Positions 51,457 through 61,400 of a stretch of DNA of 64,000 bases are shown here, piece by piece. The notes beneath the pieces are model-generated. The model did not search any database, was not told the DNA's origin, and saw only the letters and a program-made list of their open reading frames with translations. The DNA comes from Myxococcus qinghaiensis (GTDB lineage Bacteria > Myxococcota > Myxococcia > Myxococcales > Myxococcaceae). The position numbers and the translations under genes are program-made. Positions within the stretch are counted from its first letter, which is position 1. Each line of letters opens with the position of its first letter. Location: contig NZ_JAKCFA010000025.1 of NCBI RefSeq assembly GCF_024198215.1, positions 1 through 64,000 on the forward strand. The letters are read 5' to 3'.

Positions 51457-52101
51457 TCAGGACAGGGGAGGAAGGTGCTCCAGCAGCCGGCGCAGGTCCG
51501 GCTGGAGTTCGTCCGGTGATTCACCTGCCAGTTCTTCCACCGGGTGAGTGCCCCAGGTGACACCGTAGGTGCGAAGTCCGGCGGCCTTGCCGGCCCTCAG
51601 GTCCAGAGTGGTGTCTCCCACCATCCACAAGCCGCCTGTCTTCAGCACGGAGAGGGCCCGGTGGAGCACGTCGGGTGCGGGTTTGTGCGGAAAGTCATCC
51701 GTGCCCTGCACATGGTGGAGGACGGGGCCCAGGCCCATGGCGTCCACGAAGCGGCGGGCCATGGGGCTCTTCTTGGTGGTGGCCACGGCGAGCAGATAGC
51801 CGCGCTCGCGCAGCGTGCCCAGGGTCTCCAGCACACCGGGGTAGGGACGCGAGCGGTTCATGTAATTGAGGGGGTAGTGCTCGCGGTACGTGGCGCACAG
51901 CGCGGGCACGTGCTGGGGCGCGAACTCCGCGTACATGAGGTCGAGCGGATGGCCGATGAGCGCGCGCACCTGGGCGTAGGTGGGGGCGGTGAGGCCATGC
52001 AGGGGGAAGGCCTGCAGGAAGGTGTCGATGATGTCCGGCAGCGAGTCCACCAGCGTGCCGTCGAGGTCGAAGAGGATTCCACGGGAGTCAGCGCGGCTCA
52101 T
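51457..52101 (-). CDS. HAD-superfamily phosphatase, phosphoglycolate phosphatase-like
   Basis: 214 residues from the ATG at 52101, preceded by GCAGGAGC. HAD motif I is LFDLDGTLVDSLPDI, motif II lies in AVATTKK, motif III is the Lys in FPHKPAPDVL and motif IV is WMVGDTTLDLRAGKAAG. The cap domain has IGHPLDLMYAEFAPQHV. Gph-like enzymes remove phosphate from 2-phosphoglycolate or similar small metabolites. Possible first gene of the Rieske/sigma operon. Confidence 0.93.
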   Translation of the reverse strand: MSRADSRGILFDLDGTLVDSLPDIIDTFLQAFPLHGLTAPTYAQVRALIGHPLDLMYAEFAPQHVPALCATYREHYPLNYMNRSRPYPGVLETLGTLRERGYLLAVATTKKSPMARRFVDAMGLGPVLHHVQGTDDFPHKPAPDVLHRALSVLKTGGLWMVGDTTLDLRAGKAAGLRTYGVTWGTHPVEELAGESPDELQPDLRRLLEHLPPLS

Positions 52102-52159
52102 GCGCTCCTGCATACGTGGTTCGCGCGCCCGGGGCACGTGTTCCCGACGTGAGTCCGCG

Positions 52160-52193
52160 CGGGCACCCGACCTGGGAGGCGGACGGGTGCCCG
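52160..52193 (-). terminator. Terminator after the kelch lipoprotein gene
   Basis: Perfect 10-bp stem CGGGCACCCG / CGGGTGCCCG around a 14-base loop, 59 bases past the reverse-strand stop at 52252. A second stem GGGTGG / CCACCC (52193-52210) lies nearer the stop. Confidence 0.68.
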
Positions 52194-52251
52194 GGTGGAG
52201 GACGCCACCCTCGGCACGTGACACGAGCCAAGGGTGACGGCTGGCTCCAGT

Positions 52252-54570
52252 TCAGGGCGTGTAGAGCACCGCCGAGTTGTAGACGGTCTCGGTGCTCATG
52301 CCTCCGACAACGAGCACCTTTCCATTCTGGAGCAGGATGGGCTGCCCATAGGCTCGAGCGTGAGGCATGCTCACGGAGTACTGGGTGATGCCTGTCATGG
52401 GGTCGAACAACTCTGTTGTGGCGCTGATGGTCTCCGTCCCGCCGGTCACCATCAGTTTTCCCGACGGCAGCATCAGTTGAAACGCCTGATTGCGGCTGTG
52501 AATCCATCTGCCAAGGACACTCTGGACATTGAGCTGCGAGTCATACAGCACCAGCGAGACGCCAGACTGGAGCAGGACCTTGCCGGACGGCAAGAGGTAG
52601 GCCTCTGGCCAAGACACTCCCGTGAGACCTGTCGCAGGTGTCCACGAGTCCGCGGTCGCGTCGTAAATTTCAGCCGCGTAACCGCCTCCTGCCACCAACA
52701 GCTTGCCCGAAGGCAGCAAGGTGGTGCTGTGACCCAGCCGATAGGCTGCCACCATGCTCGCGACCGGCGTCCACGTATTGGTCTCCGGGTCATACACCTC
52801 TGGGATACGGGCCATGCTCTCCGAGCTATTTATCCCGCCAACGACAAGCACCTTTCCTGAAGGCAGCAAGGTCGCGGTGTGACCGCTGCGCTCAAAGGTC
52901 GTCGATGTGGCGGCCGTCCAAGTGTTGGCCTGAGGATCATAAATGTCGACATCTCGTACTCCCAAAGAAGACGTCGACACAGAGCCCCCCACCACCAACA
53001 CCTTGCCCGAAGGCAACACTGTCATCGTGTGGCCGAAGCGGGCCCTCCGCATGCTGCCAGCAGCGGTCCAGGCTCCCGTCTCCGGGTTGTAGAGTTCGGC
53101 AGAAGCCAGAATCGTTGAACTGTAGTAGCCGCCAACCACAAGCACCTTGCCCGATGGAAGCAGGACGGCGCCATATCGGATTCGTGTCGCCAACATGCTG
53201 CCCGTGGCATCCCACCGCGCCACCGTGCCGCTGCCACAGTCCGGCCCGTTGACCACGCTCACGCTGAACGTGTGCGCCACGGAGAAGCCCCGCGCGTTGG
53301 TCACCGTCGCCGTGACGGTCGGCGCGCTGCCCTGCGCCACACAGGCCGGCGCCGTCCAGCGGACCTCGCTCGACGTGAAGCCGTTCGTCGCCGTGCCCAA
53401 CGTACCGACACTCGAAGCCCAGCCGAACGTGAGCGCCGTGCCATCTCCATCCTCGGCCAGCACGCGCAGGGTGACAGTCCCACCACCGGCCACCGTGTTC
53501 GAGGACTGGTTCGCCAGGACGATGCGCGGAGGAACACTCGGGCCCGTGCCCGGCCCGACACAGACGCGCAGCGTCCCCTGCCCTCGCCCGCCCTTCGCAT
53601 CCGCCACCGTCACGTTGAGCGCGCAGTTGCCACACGGGTCTCCCGACGGCACGGCGCTCGGCGTGAACGACGCGGACAACGACGTCGCCTGCGTCCAGGC
53701 GCCCGCGCACACGGTGGACCACTGGTACGTCAGCGCATCCCCATCCGCGTCCACCGCGTCCACCGTGACAGTGGTGCTCTGTCCCACCGGCACCGGCGAG
53801 CGCGTCACGGTGATTCCCCGCACCGTCGGCGCCATGTTGAACGCCACGCTCACATTCGCCCCACCCGAGTTCGGCCCGCCATCCGTAGACATCGTGCGGA
53901 CATCGATGCGCAGGCTGGTCGCCGCGCCGCGCGAGTCCGTGACAGTCAACGTCAGCGCGAACTCCCCGGAGACCTGCGGTGCCGTCCACGTCGTGGTCGA
54001 CGTGCCCGTGGTGGTGAACACCCCACCCGTGCCGCTCCACGCATAGGAAATCGTGTCAGTCGCATCCTTGTCGTGCGCCGTGGCTCGCAACACGATGTCG
54101 CCACCCGGCAACACCACGCTCGACGAAGCCACCAGTGAGTCGATGCAAGGCACCGTGTTGTCGAACGGCGTCCCCGTGGAGAGGGATTGCAGGGTGATGG
54201 CCACCACCGCCGTCGCACCCGCCACAATCGTGACACCCTCCGCCACGCCGCGATAACGCAGCGCGCCCTGTGAATCGAACGCCTCCGCGGTGAACGTCCG
54301 CGCCGTCCCCGCGGGAATCTGATGGAACGTCCCCCGCCACGCCCCCGCGTCCTGCACCAGCGCCACCGTGGACGCCGGGACTCCCGTGGCCGTCAGCGTC
54401 ACGGTGACGCGCGTGACGTCCTCTCCCGCGAGCGCATCAGACACCGCCCCCACGAACTCCACCGCGCCCAGCGACTGCGCCTCTCCCGACGAGCCACAGC
54501 CCAGGGAGGCCCCCAGCATTCCAATGATGAGACAGGCCCAGCCCCAGCGCGTCTTGCCTTGCATTTGCAT
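52252..54570 (-). CDS. Lipoprotein with Ig/PKD-like domains and a C-terminal kelch propeller
   Basis: 772 residues from the ATG at 54570, preceded by AAGGAAG. The lipobox ends in LGASLGC. Residues 35-150 form a beta domain with a transthyretin-like look. Then follow two to three PKD/cadherin-like modules (SYAWSGTGGVFTTTGTSTTT; YQWSTVCAGAWTQATSLSAS; FGWASSVGTLGTATNGFTSS). The last 300 residues are about six kelch-type repeats, each with LLPSGKVLVVGG and a following YxP-x-TxxW strand. Proteins of this plan are abundant on myxobacterial surfaces and are thought to bind proteins or polysaccharides. No enzyme motif seen. Monocistronic. Confidence 0.9.
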   Translation of the reverse strand: MQMQGKTRWGWACLIIGMLGASLGCGSSGEAQSLGAVEFVGAVSDALAGEDVTRVTVTLTATGVPASTVALVQDAGAWRGTFHQIPAGTARTFTAEAFDSQGALRYRGVAEGVTIVAGATAVVAITLQSLSTGTPFDNTVPCIDSLVASSSVVLPGGDIVLRATAHDKDATDTISYAWSGTGGVFTTTGTSTTTWTAPQVSGEFALTLTVTDSRGAATSLRIDVRTMSTDGGPNSGGANVSVAFNMAPTVRGITVTRSPVPVGQSTTVTVDAVDADGDALTYQWSTVCAGAWTQATSLSASFTPSAVPSGDPCGNCALNVTVADAKGGRGQGTLRVCVGPGTGPSVPPRIVLANQSSNTVAGGGTVTLRVLAEDGDGTALTFGWASSVGTLGTATNGFTSSEVRWTAPACVAQGSAPTVTATVTNARGFSVAHTFSVSVVNGPDCGSGTVARWDATGSMLATRIRYGAVLLPSGKVLVVGGYYSSTILASAELYNPETGAWTAAGSMRRARFGHTMTVLPSGKVLVVGGSVSTSSLGVRDVDIYDPQANTWTAATSTTFERSGHTATLLPSGKVLVVGGINSSESMARIPEVYDPETNTWTPVASMVAAYRLGHSTTLLPSGKLLVAGGGYAAEIYDATADSWTPATGLTGVSWPEAYLLPSGKVLLQSGVSLVLYDSQLNVQSVLGRWIHSRNQAFQLMLPSGKLMVTGGTETISATTELFDPMTGITQYSVSMPHARAYGQPILLQNGKVLVVGGMSTETVYNSAVLYTP

Positions 54571-54854
54571 TCGAGCTTCCTTTTCCCAGCGTGAGCAGGA
54601 ATCGGCCGGCTCCCCGACGAGATGGGGCGCGAGATGAGGGGAGGGAGACCAGGCCGTTGGTGAGCCCGCACCACCCCGAGGGAGGCAGGTGCGGGCCGGC
54701 GGAGTAGAGCATTCCCGCAGCGACCGCATGCAACACAAACAACGGATGTCAACCCGGACCCTCGCATGACAAGGATTGACCCATGGGACGAGACAGCCTC
54801 ACTCCCGGTGCTGCAGTCGCATCAACCCGAGGTCTACAGGGGGAAGGACCCGAC

Positions 54855-56048
54855 ATGCGACTCGATATCTTCTCGGAGATGCAGCACCCGAAGGAACACT
54901 GGACCCAGCCGGACCATGAGCATCGGCTCATCCGTGAAACGCTGGAGCAGGCGCGGCTGGCGGATGAGATGGGCTACGGCGTCTGGTGGCAGGTGGAGCA
55001 CCACACCGCGGTGGAGTTCAGCCACAGCTCCGCGCCCGAAATCATGCTCACCGCCATCGCGATGGGCACGAAGAACATCCACGTGGGCCACTCGGCCGCG
55101 CTCGCGCCCGCGCGCTTCAACCACCCCATCCGCATCGCCGAGCGCTCCGCGTTCATCGACCACCTGAGCGGCGGCCGCTTCCAGCTCGGCATGGCCCGCA
55201 GCACCATCCCCGAGTGGCGCGTCTTCAACATCGAGGCGGACTCCACCCGCTCGCAGATGCAGCAGGCCTTCGAGATGGTCCCGAAGATGTGGACGCAGGA
55301 GAAGTTCTCCTGGGACACGCCGGACTTCCGCGTCAAGGACATCAGCGTCATCCCCAAGCCCTATCGCAAGCCGCACCCTCCCCTATGGCAGGCGTGCTCC
55401 AGCCCCGCGTCCTTCGAGCAGGCCGGACGCAACGGCGTGGGCGCGCTCGGCGTGACGCTGTGGGCCTCTCCCGAGCAGGTGGGCGAGATGATCCACATCT
55501 ACCGCGAGGCGCTGAAGACTCGCTGTGAGCCCGTGGGCGAGTTCGTGAACGACCAGGTGGCCTTCTTCACCTTCGTGCACTGCGCGGACTCGGAGCGCGA
55601 GGCCATGGAGAACGGCGCCGCCCAGGCCGCGGCCTGGTACACCAATGGCTCCTTCACCTTCTTCGAGGCCAAGGACTTCTTCGTCCAGACGGCCGCGGAG
55701 CTGGAAGCGCTCGCCAAGGACCCCGCCGGTGGCGGCCTCACCGGCCAGTACCTGCGAGGCAAGGACCCGAACGCACCCGTGTCCAAGGCCCAGCGCATCC
55801 TCGGCCGCATCATGTCCGGCGAGGACGTGCCGCACGAGCAGGTCTGGGAAGTCCTGAGCGCGCAGGACTCGCTCATCGTCGGCACGAAGGACCAGGTGCG
55901 CCAGGGCCTCAAGCGCTACGAGTCGCTGGGCATCGACGCGCTGATGTCCTTCCACCAGGTGGGCGCCCTCTCGCACGAGGCCGTCCTCAAGAGCATCCGC
56001 CTCACCGGCGAGCTCATCCCCGAGTTCAAGACGCCCGCCCCTCCCTGA
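54855..56048 (+). CDS. LLM-class flavin-dependent monooxygenase (luciferase-like)
   Basis: 397 residues from the ATG at 54855, preceded by GGGGGAAGGA. Family landmarks are DIFSEMQHPKEHW, VWWQVEHHTAVEFSHSSAPE, NIHVGHSAALAPARFNHPIR, AERSAFIDHLSGGRFQLGM and the C-terminal SLIVGTKDQVRQGLKRYESL. The enzyme is an FMNH2-dependent TIM barrel; a partner reductase would supply reduced flavin and is not adjacent. The histidine pair in EHHTAV matches bacterial luciferase-type active sites. Substrate unknown; no biosynthetic cluster around it. Confidence 0.93.
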   Translation: MRLDIFSEMQHPKEHWTQPDHEHRLIRETLEQARLADEMGYGVWWQVEHHTAVEFSHSSAPEIMLTAIAMGTKNIHVGHSAALAPARFNHPIRIAERSAFIDHLSGGRFQLGMARSTIPEWRVFNIEADSTRSQMQQAFEMVPKMWTQEKFSWDTPDFRVKDISVIPKPYRKPHPPLWQACSSPASFEQAGRNGVGALGVTLWASPEQVGEMIHIYREALKTRCEPVGEFVNDQVAFFTFVHCADSEREAMENGAAQAAAWYTNGSFTFFEAKDFFVQTAAELEALAKDPAGGGLTGQYLRGKDPNAPVSKAQRILGRIMSGEDVPHEQVWEVLSAQDSLIVGTKDQVRQGLKRYESLGIDALMSFHQVGALSHEAVLKSIRLTGELIPEFKTPAPP

Positions 56049-56081
56049 GCCCCCGGGGCAACGCCGGCCCCACACACCCGT

Positions 56082-56101
56082 GCCCGTCTGGTGTGACGGG
56101 C
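56082..56101 (+). terminator. Hairpin after the monooxygenase gene
   Basis: GCCCGT / ACGGGC (6 bp, 8-base loop), 34 bases past the stop. Confidence 0.5.
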
Positions 56102-56181
56102 AAAGGCCCCTTCCCCGCTTCCCTGCCACGCCATCGTGCGCACCTTGGGGAGCGGGGTTTTCCAGCGGGGAGGGGATGGGG

Positions 56182-57567
56182 ATGAGGGTCAGCCAGCTGA
56201 CACTGGGATGGGGCCTTGCCTGCGCGCTGTGGGCGTTCAGCCCCGCATGGGCGGCGAACACACCCTCGCCCGCCAAGAAGGAGGGCAGCCAGGGGAACGG
56301 CGACACCGCGCGGCACGCCACGCGCCGGCCGAAACAATTCTCCCGGGAGTGGCACGTGAGCACCTCGGGCTCGGACACGGCGGCGGGGACGAAGCAGGCC
56401 CCGTTCCGCACCATCGGCCGCGCGCTGAGGACCGTGAGCCCCGGCGAGGCCATCCGCGTCCAGGCCGGCGAGTACGCGGAGGGCCTGCTCATCGACAACG
56501 CGGTGAAGGCGGGGCGCGCGGAGGCCCCCATCACCCTGGTGGGCGAGGGACGGCCGCGCATCGTCCCGACGCCGAAAGGCGGGACGCTGGTCCAGGTGCG
56601 CAAGCCCTACTGGATTATCGAGGGCTTCGAAATCGACGTGCGCGGCCAGCCCCGCTTCGCCGTCCTCTTCGAGGGCAACACCACCGGCTCCGTCCTCTCC
56701 GGCAACGACATCCACCACGGCACCCTGGGCGCGGGCATCGCCACCTACGGCGGAGCCCGGGACGTCCTCATCGAGAACAACCACATCCACGACTTCCGCA
56801 AGCAGCCCAAGGGCGACTCACACGGCATCGTCATCCAGGCCACGTCGCGGGGAATCACCGTGCGCGGCAACGACATCCACGACAACTCCGGTGACTCCGT
56901 GCAGTGCCTGCTGCCCGACAAGAAGGAAGACGCTCCGGCGAGCGACATCCTCATCGAGAACAACCTGCTCCACGGCAACGACGAGAACGGCGTGGACGTC
57001 AAGACGTGCCATCGCGTCATCATCCGTGACAACACGATGTACGGCTTCCGCAAGTCCCCCACGTCCGTCGGAGAGGCCGTCGTCATCCACTACTCCGCGC
57101 GGGACGTGCGCGTGGAGGACAACATCATCTTCGACGCGGGCCGGGGCATCTCCGTGGGAGGCTCGCGCATCGGCGACCAGCCCAGCCCCGTGGGCGTGGT
57201 GGTGAGCGGCAACGTCATCCGGGACATCACCCAGAGCGGCGGCAGCGACGGCACCGGCATCCGCGTGGAGAACTCGCGCGAGGTGCAGGTGGTGGACAAC
57301 TCCATCTCCGGCACGCAGGGCTACGGGATGATGCTCGGCCTGGGCTCCAACGGCGCGCCCAGCGAGAACCTGACGGTGCGAGGCAACAGCATCCAGGGGC
57401 GCCGGCTGGTGCGCCTGGGGCAGCGGCAGCACCGGCCCGGCCTGAAGATGGACCGGAACCGGTACGGCTCCAGCGGGACGTTCAAGGTGGACCCCCAGGA
57501 GGAGACGAACCTCTCCGACTGGCGCAAGTCCTCCGGCGTGGACCAGCAGTCCACCCCGCTCCAGTGA
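56182..57567 (+). CDS. Secreted right-handed beta-helix protein
   Basis: 461 residues from the ATG at 56182 (GGGGAGGGG six bases upstream; ATG 56176 possible). The signal peptide LTLGWGLACALWAFSPAWAA is clear. After a 30-residue linker comes the DUF1565-type entry WHVSTSGSDTAAGTKQAPFR with TIGRAL, then at least nine beta-helix coils (VLSGNDIHHGTLGAGIATYG; VLIENNHIHDFRKQPKGDSH; ITVRGNDIHDNSGDSV; VVVSGNVIRDITQSGG; LTVRGNSIQGRRLV). Such folds are typical of polysaccharide lyases, epimerases and surface adhesins. Several Asp/Asn-His motifs (DIHH, HIHD, DIHDN) recur. Its target is unknown. Confidence 0.88.
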   Translation: MRVSQLTLGWGLACALWAFSPAWAANTPSPAKKEGSQGNGDTARHATRRPKQFSREWHVSTSGSDTAAGTKQAPFRTIGRALRTVSPGEAIRVQAGEYAEGLLIDNAVKAGRAEAPITLVGEGRPRIVPTPKGGTLVQVRKPYWIIEGFEIDVRGQPRFAVLFEGNTTGSVLSGNDIHHGTLGAGIATYGGARDVLIENNHIHDFRKQPKGDSHGIVIQATSRGITVRGNDIHDNSGDSVQCLLPDKKEDAPASDILIENNLLHGNDENGVDVKTCHRVIIRDNTMYGFRKSPTSVGEAVVIHYSARDVRVEDNIIFDAGRGISVGGSRIGDQPSPVGVVVSGNVIRDITQSGGSDGTGIRVENSREVQVVDNSISGTQGYGMMLGLGSNGAPSENLTVRGNSIQGRRLVRLGQRQHRPGLKMDRNRYGSSGTFKVDPQEETNLSDWRKSSGVDQQSTPLQ

Positions 57568-57579
57568 GCCTGGGCGGGC

Positions 57580-57612
57580 CCCCTTCCGCTCAATGAAACG
57601 AAGCGGAAGGGG
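57580..57612. terminator. Bidirectional terminator between beta-helix and lipoprotein genes
   Basis: CCCCTTCCGCT pairs perfectly with AGCGGAAGGGG around an 11-base loop; GGCC/GGCC extends it with one bulge. Confidence 0.75.
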
Positions 57613-57628
57613 CCTGCTCCACCGACGC

Positions 57629-58381
57629 TCAGGGCGTCTCGTCGGACGGCACGTCACCCGTGAGCACGCAGATGAGCGCGACCGGGTCACACTTCACGGG
57701 GAACAGCGGGTTGATGCCGGAGCCGCGCAGGCGGCCCACGGTGTAGTCCGGGTACGGGTCGCACTTCACCTCATCCGGCTTGCCCGCGGTCGCACAGCTC
57801 ACCACCGGCCAGATGCCCTTGGCCTGGTACGTCGCCGTGCACCCGTTCTCCGTGTAGCTCAGGTCCGCCTTGAACTGCGTGCCCGGGATGCCAGGCGTGT
57901 TGTAGATGCGCAGGTTGGACCACTCGTAGCGGAAGCTCTGCGCGGGCAGCGTGTCCGTGGCGGGGACTTCGAGCCGCGTGGGGCTCAGCGTGGGCACGTC
58001 GCAGAAGTGGTCATCGCCGGGGCCCTCGCTGGAGAACGGGCCCACCGAGTAGGGCGTGTGCGAGGCGTCCAGGTCCGGCCTGTCATCGAAGTCCTCCAGC
58101 AGCTTGCCCAGGCGCGCGCTGCGCACGGCGACGGTGTCCGGCGCGTTGGCGTCCCGGCTGTAGTACTTCTGCAGGCCCAGCGACTCCGACTTGAGCTGGG
58201 CGCACTGCTGGTCCGGATTCTGTCCGGGCGACAGCGTGTACACGGTGGCGAACGAGCCGATGGAGCCGTCGCTCACCGCGCGCGCCACGACACACTGGGG
58301 CTCCGGGTCCTCCACGCCACAGCCCGCGAGCAGCACCAGCGCGGCGACGCCTGGGCCCCATCCCATCCAACGAGTCTTCAT
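57629..58381 (-). CDS. Lipoprotein encoded after the TonB-dependent receptor
   Basis: 250 residues from the ATG at 58381, with AAAGGACA upstream. The lipobox is VLLAGC. The mature part is beta-rich with eight or so cysteines (PQCVVAR, QQCAQLK, FCDVPTL, NGCTATY, SCATAG, KCDPYPD, KCDPVALIC). It ends 27 bases downstream of the Oar-like receptor and is most likely co-transcribed with it, so it may be a surface partner of the receptor. No family recognised. Confidence 0.82.
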   Translation of the reverse strand: MKTRWMGWGPGVAALVLLAGCGVEDPEPQCVVARAVSDGSIGSFATVYTLSPGQNPDQQCAQLKSESLGLQKYYSRDANAPDTVAVRSARLGKLLEDFDDRPDLDASHTPYSVGPFSSEGPGDDHFCDVPTLSPTRLEVPATDTLPAQSFRYEWSNLRIYNTPGIPGTQFKADLSYTENGCTATYQAKGIWPVVSCATAGKPDEVKCDPYPDYTVGRLRGSGINPLFPVKCDPVALICVLTGDVPSDETP

Positions 58382-58408
58382 GGGTGATTGTCCTTTCATG
58401 GTGGGGGC

Positions 58409-61400
58409 CTAGAAGCTGAGCTTCGCGCCCAGACGGATGGAGCGCGGCGCCTGGTAGGCGGTGGGACGCTTGAAGTTGGGGTTGATGTCGGAGGTGAGGA
58501 TGGGCTGGTTCGTCGTCGTGGAGATGACCTTGCAGTCCGGGTTGTTGGCCGTGAGGCACGCCGTCAAATCCGCCGGCTTCCCGCCCTGCTCAATCGCGTA
58601 GACGCGGGTGAAGGTCAGCGTCTGGTCCACCGCGGTGTACTGCTGGAAGTTGAAGAGGTTGAACGCATCCAGCGACAAGCTCAGCGTGTAGTCCTTGGAC
58701 AGCTTCTGGTTGACGCCCACGTGGGTGTCGATGTTGTGGACCCAGGGCAGCCGGCCGGCGCTGCCGCGCGGCAGGATGAACGTCTCGGAGCCGCTGCGCC
58801 GGGGGTGCGCGCCCAGGTAGTTGAGCGACGTGCCGGAGCGGCTGCGGTAGCCACCGCCGATGTTGACGCTCGTCCCCTTCGTCACCTGGAACTCGCGCGC
58901 GCCGAAAATCTTGATGGAGTGCGTGCGGTCTCCAGGCAGCGGGCCGTCGCGGTTGGTGGTGAGCGACACCAGGTCGAAGTCGCGCGTGAGGTTGGGCGAC
59001 AGCTGGCCGGTGTCCGCGCGGAACAGGCCGGAGTAGTTGCCGCGCAGCTGGGACCACGTGTAGCTGGCCTGGGCCAGCCAGCCGTTGGAGAACCCCTTCT
59101 GGTAGTACAGGTTCACCGCGTCGTACTTGCGCACCGCCTCCGGGAAGTCGGACGAGTACCCCTTGCCCGGGTTGCCCAGGAAGAAGGTGTTGCCGTCGTC
59201 GCGGCTCATGTCCTCGATGACGTCGTTGAGCTGGCGGCGGGTGTACTGCAGGCCGAAGCGGCCGAGCAGCACCTCGTACTCGCCGCCGACCATGATTTCG
59301 TCCGCGGACTGGGCGCGGATGTTCGGGTCCACCGGCACGCGGTCTCCACCCTGCGCGTCCCAGGCCTGGTTGGGGCTCTCGCGGTTGCCGATGAGCTGGC
59401 GGTTGCGGCTGGCCACGCAGTCCGTCACCAGGGAGTTGCGGTCATTGGGGTTGCAAGGCGGCGAGTCGTACGTGGCCGACAGGAGCTGCTGCTGCGGGAA
59501 GGACAGGTCCGCCATGTCCAGCGGCACGTTCTCGAAGAAGCGCGCGTAGTTGACGAACAGCTTGGAGCGGCCCTGCTGGGTGAAGTCGTAGACGGCGCCC
59601 ACGCGCGGCGACCACTGGTTGGGCAGGTGCAGGCCCACCTTGTCGTCCAGGCCCCACAGCGTCTGCACGTCGTAGCGCAGGCCCGCGTTGAGCGTGACGG
59701 TGTCCATGATGGACCAGCTGTCCTGCACGAAGCCGCCCACCGTCATCGACGTGGACGTGCCTTCCTTGCTGGCCAGGAACACCGGCGAGTCCGGTCCCTC
59801 CAGGTAGCCGTACTGGTTGAGGGTGTAGAAGCAGTCGCCGCCGGTGCACTCCTGCCAGGGCGTGCCGCCGGTGCGCGCGCGGTTGTTGTAGAAGCTCATC
59901 CGCTCCGCGTCGAAGCCCGCCTTGACGATGTGGTGGCCGAGCGCCTGGAACAGGTACGTGCCCATCACCTTGCCCTGGACGCGGTCCAGCTCCTGCTCGC
60001 TGATGGTGCCGGGGCCGCCGGTGGAGTAGGCGGTGACGGGGCAGTTGCGGCGCTGCTCGGCGTCGGTGGCGCCACAGACGGACGGGTCCACCAGGGACTC
60101 GAACTCGGTGATGGTGTGGGGGCCGGGGTTGCGGGTGCGGCGCCAGGCGATGTTGGGGCGCGAGGACAGGCCCGTGTCCGACAGGAGCCCGGAGCCATCC
60201 GACGGCAGGGTGCTGTCCGACTGGTGGTGCCAGCCGAGCGTCGCGTCCACGAGGAACTTCTTGTCGAAGAACGACGAGGACTGCTTGGCGACGATGTCCA
60301 TGACGCCGTTGGAGCGCCGGGTGGCGATGGAGTCGTAGGAGCCCTGCACGAAGCCGGTGCAGGACAGGCCCACGCAGACCTCCGGGTCACCGTCGTCGCT
60401 GAAGGCATACTTGCCGTCGCCGCCGGAGGAGCGCGGCGTGCCGAAGACGGAGACGGACAGGTTGTGGTCCGGGTTGAAGAGGTACGTCAGCTTGCTCATG
60501 TACTGGATGCTGCGCTCGTCGGCGAAGCGGGTGGTGCGCGAGCCTTCAATCGGCGTCACCTGACCGAAGCCCGTCTCCGGGTCCCTGCGGCGCTGGCCCA
60601 CCGCGGCGCAGCCGGCCGCCGGGTCCACCTCCGTGCAGAAGTCCAGCGTGCTCAGCTGGCGGTCCACGCGGATGCGATTGAACGACGGCGCCACGCCCAC
60701 GTAGAACCAGAGCTTGTCCTTGAGGATGGGGCCGCCCAGGTCGAAGCCGAAGTCGCCCTGGTTCCACGGCTGTCCCTGCGCGGAGATGACGGTGCCTTCC
60801 TGACGGACCACCGTGCCGTTGCGCTGCAGGGCACCGGGCGCCATGTTCGCGAACACCGAGCCGTGGAACTCGTTGGAGCCGGACTTGGTGACGACGTTGA
60901 GCACGCCACCCGTGGAGCGGCCGTACTCCGGCATGTAGCCACCGGTGATGACGTTGACCTCCTGGACGAACTCGACGGACAGCGGCGTGCCCAGCGTTCC
61001 CACGCTCGGGTCATTCACGGACAGGCCATCCACCACGTACTGGCTCTCCGGCGAGCTGCTGCCGCTGACGCTCACGCCGTAGCGGTCCTCCGTGGCGCCC
61101 GGGGCCAGTTCGGCCAGCGACTCGAAGGAGCGCGACGCGGAGCCCTTCGTGCCGGGGCGGATGACGGCCATGGTGCGCAGGAAGTCCGCGTCCACGTTCA
61201 GGCCCGTCGTGCTGGAGCCGACGTCCACCGTGGGCGCCGCGCTGACCGAAATCTCCTCGCCGAAGGACGAGGGCAACAGCTGGATGTTGACCCGGATGGT
61301 GCGGTCCAGCCGCAGGACGATATCGGCGCGCACGAAGGGCTCGAAGCCCTCGCGCTCCACGCGCAGCGTGTACGTCCCCGGAGGAAGCTGGGCGAGTCGG

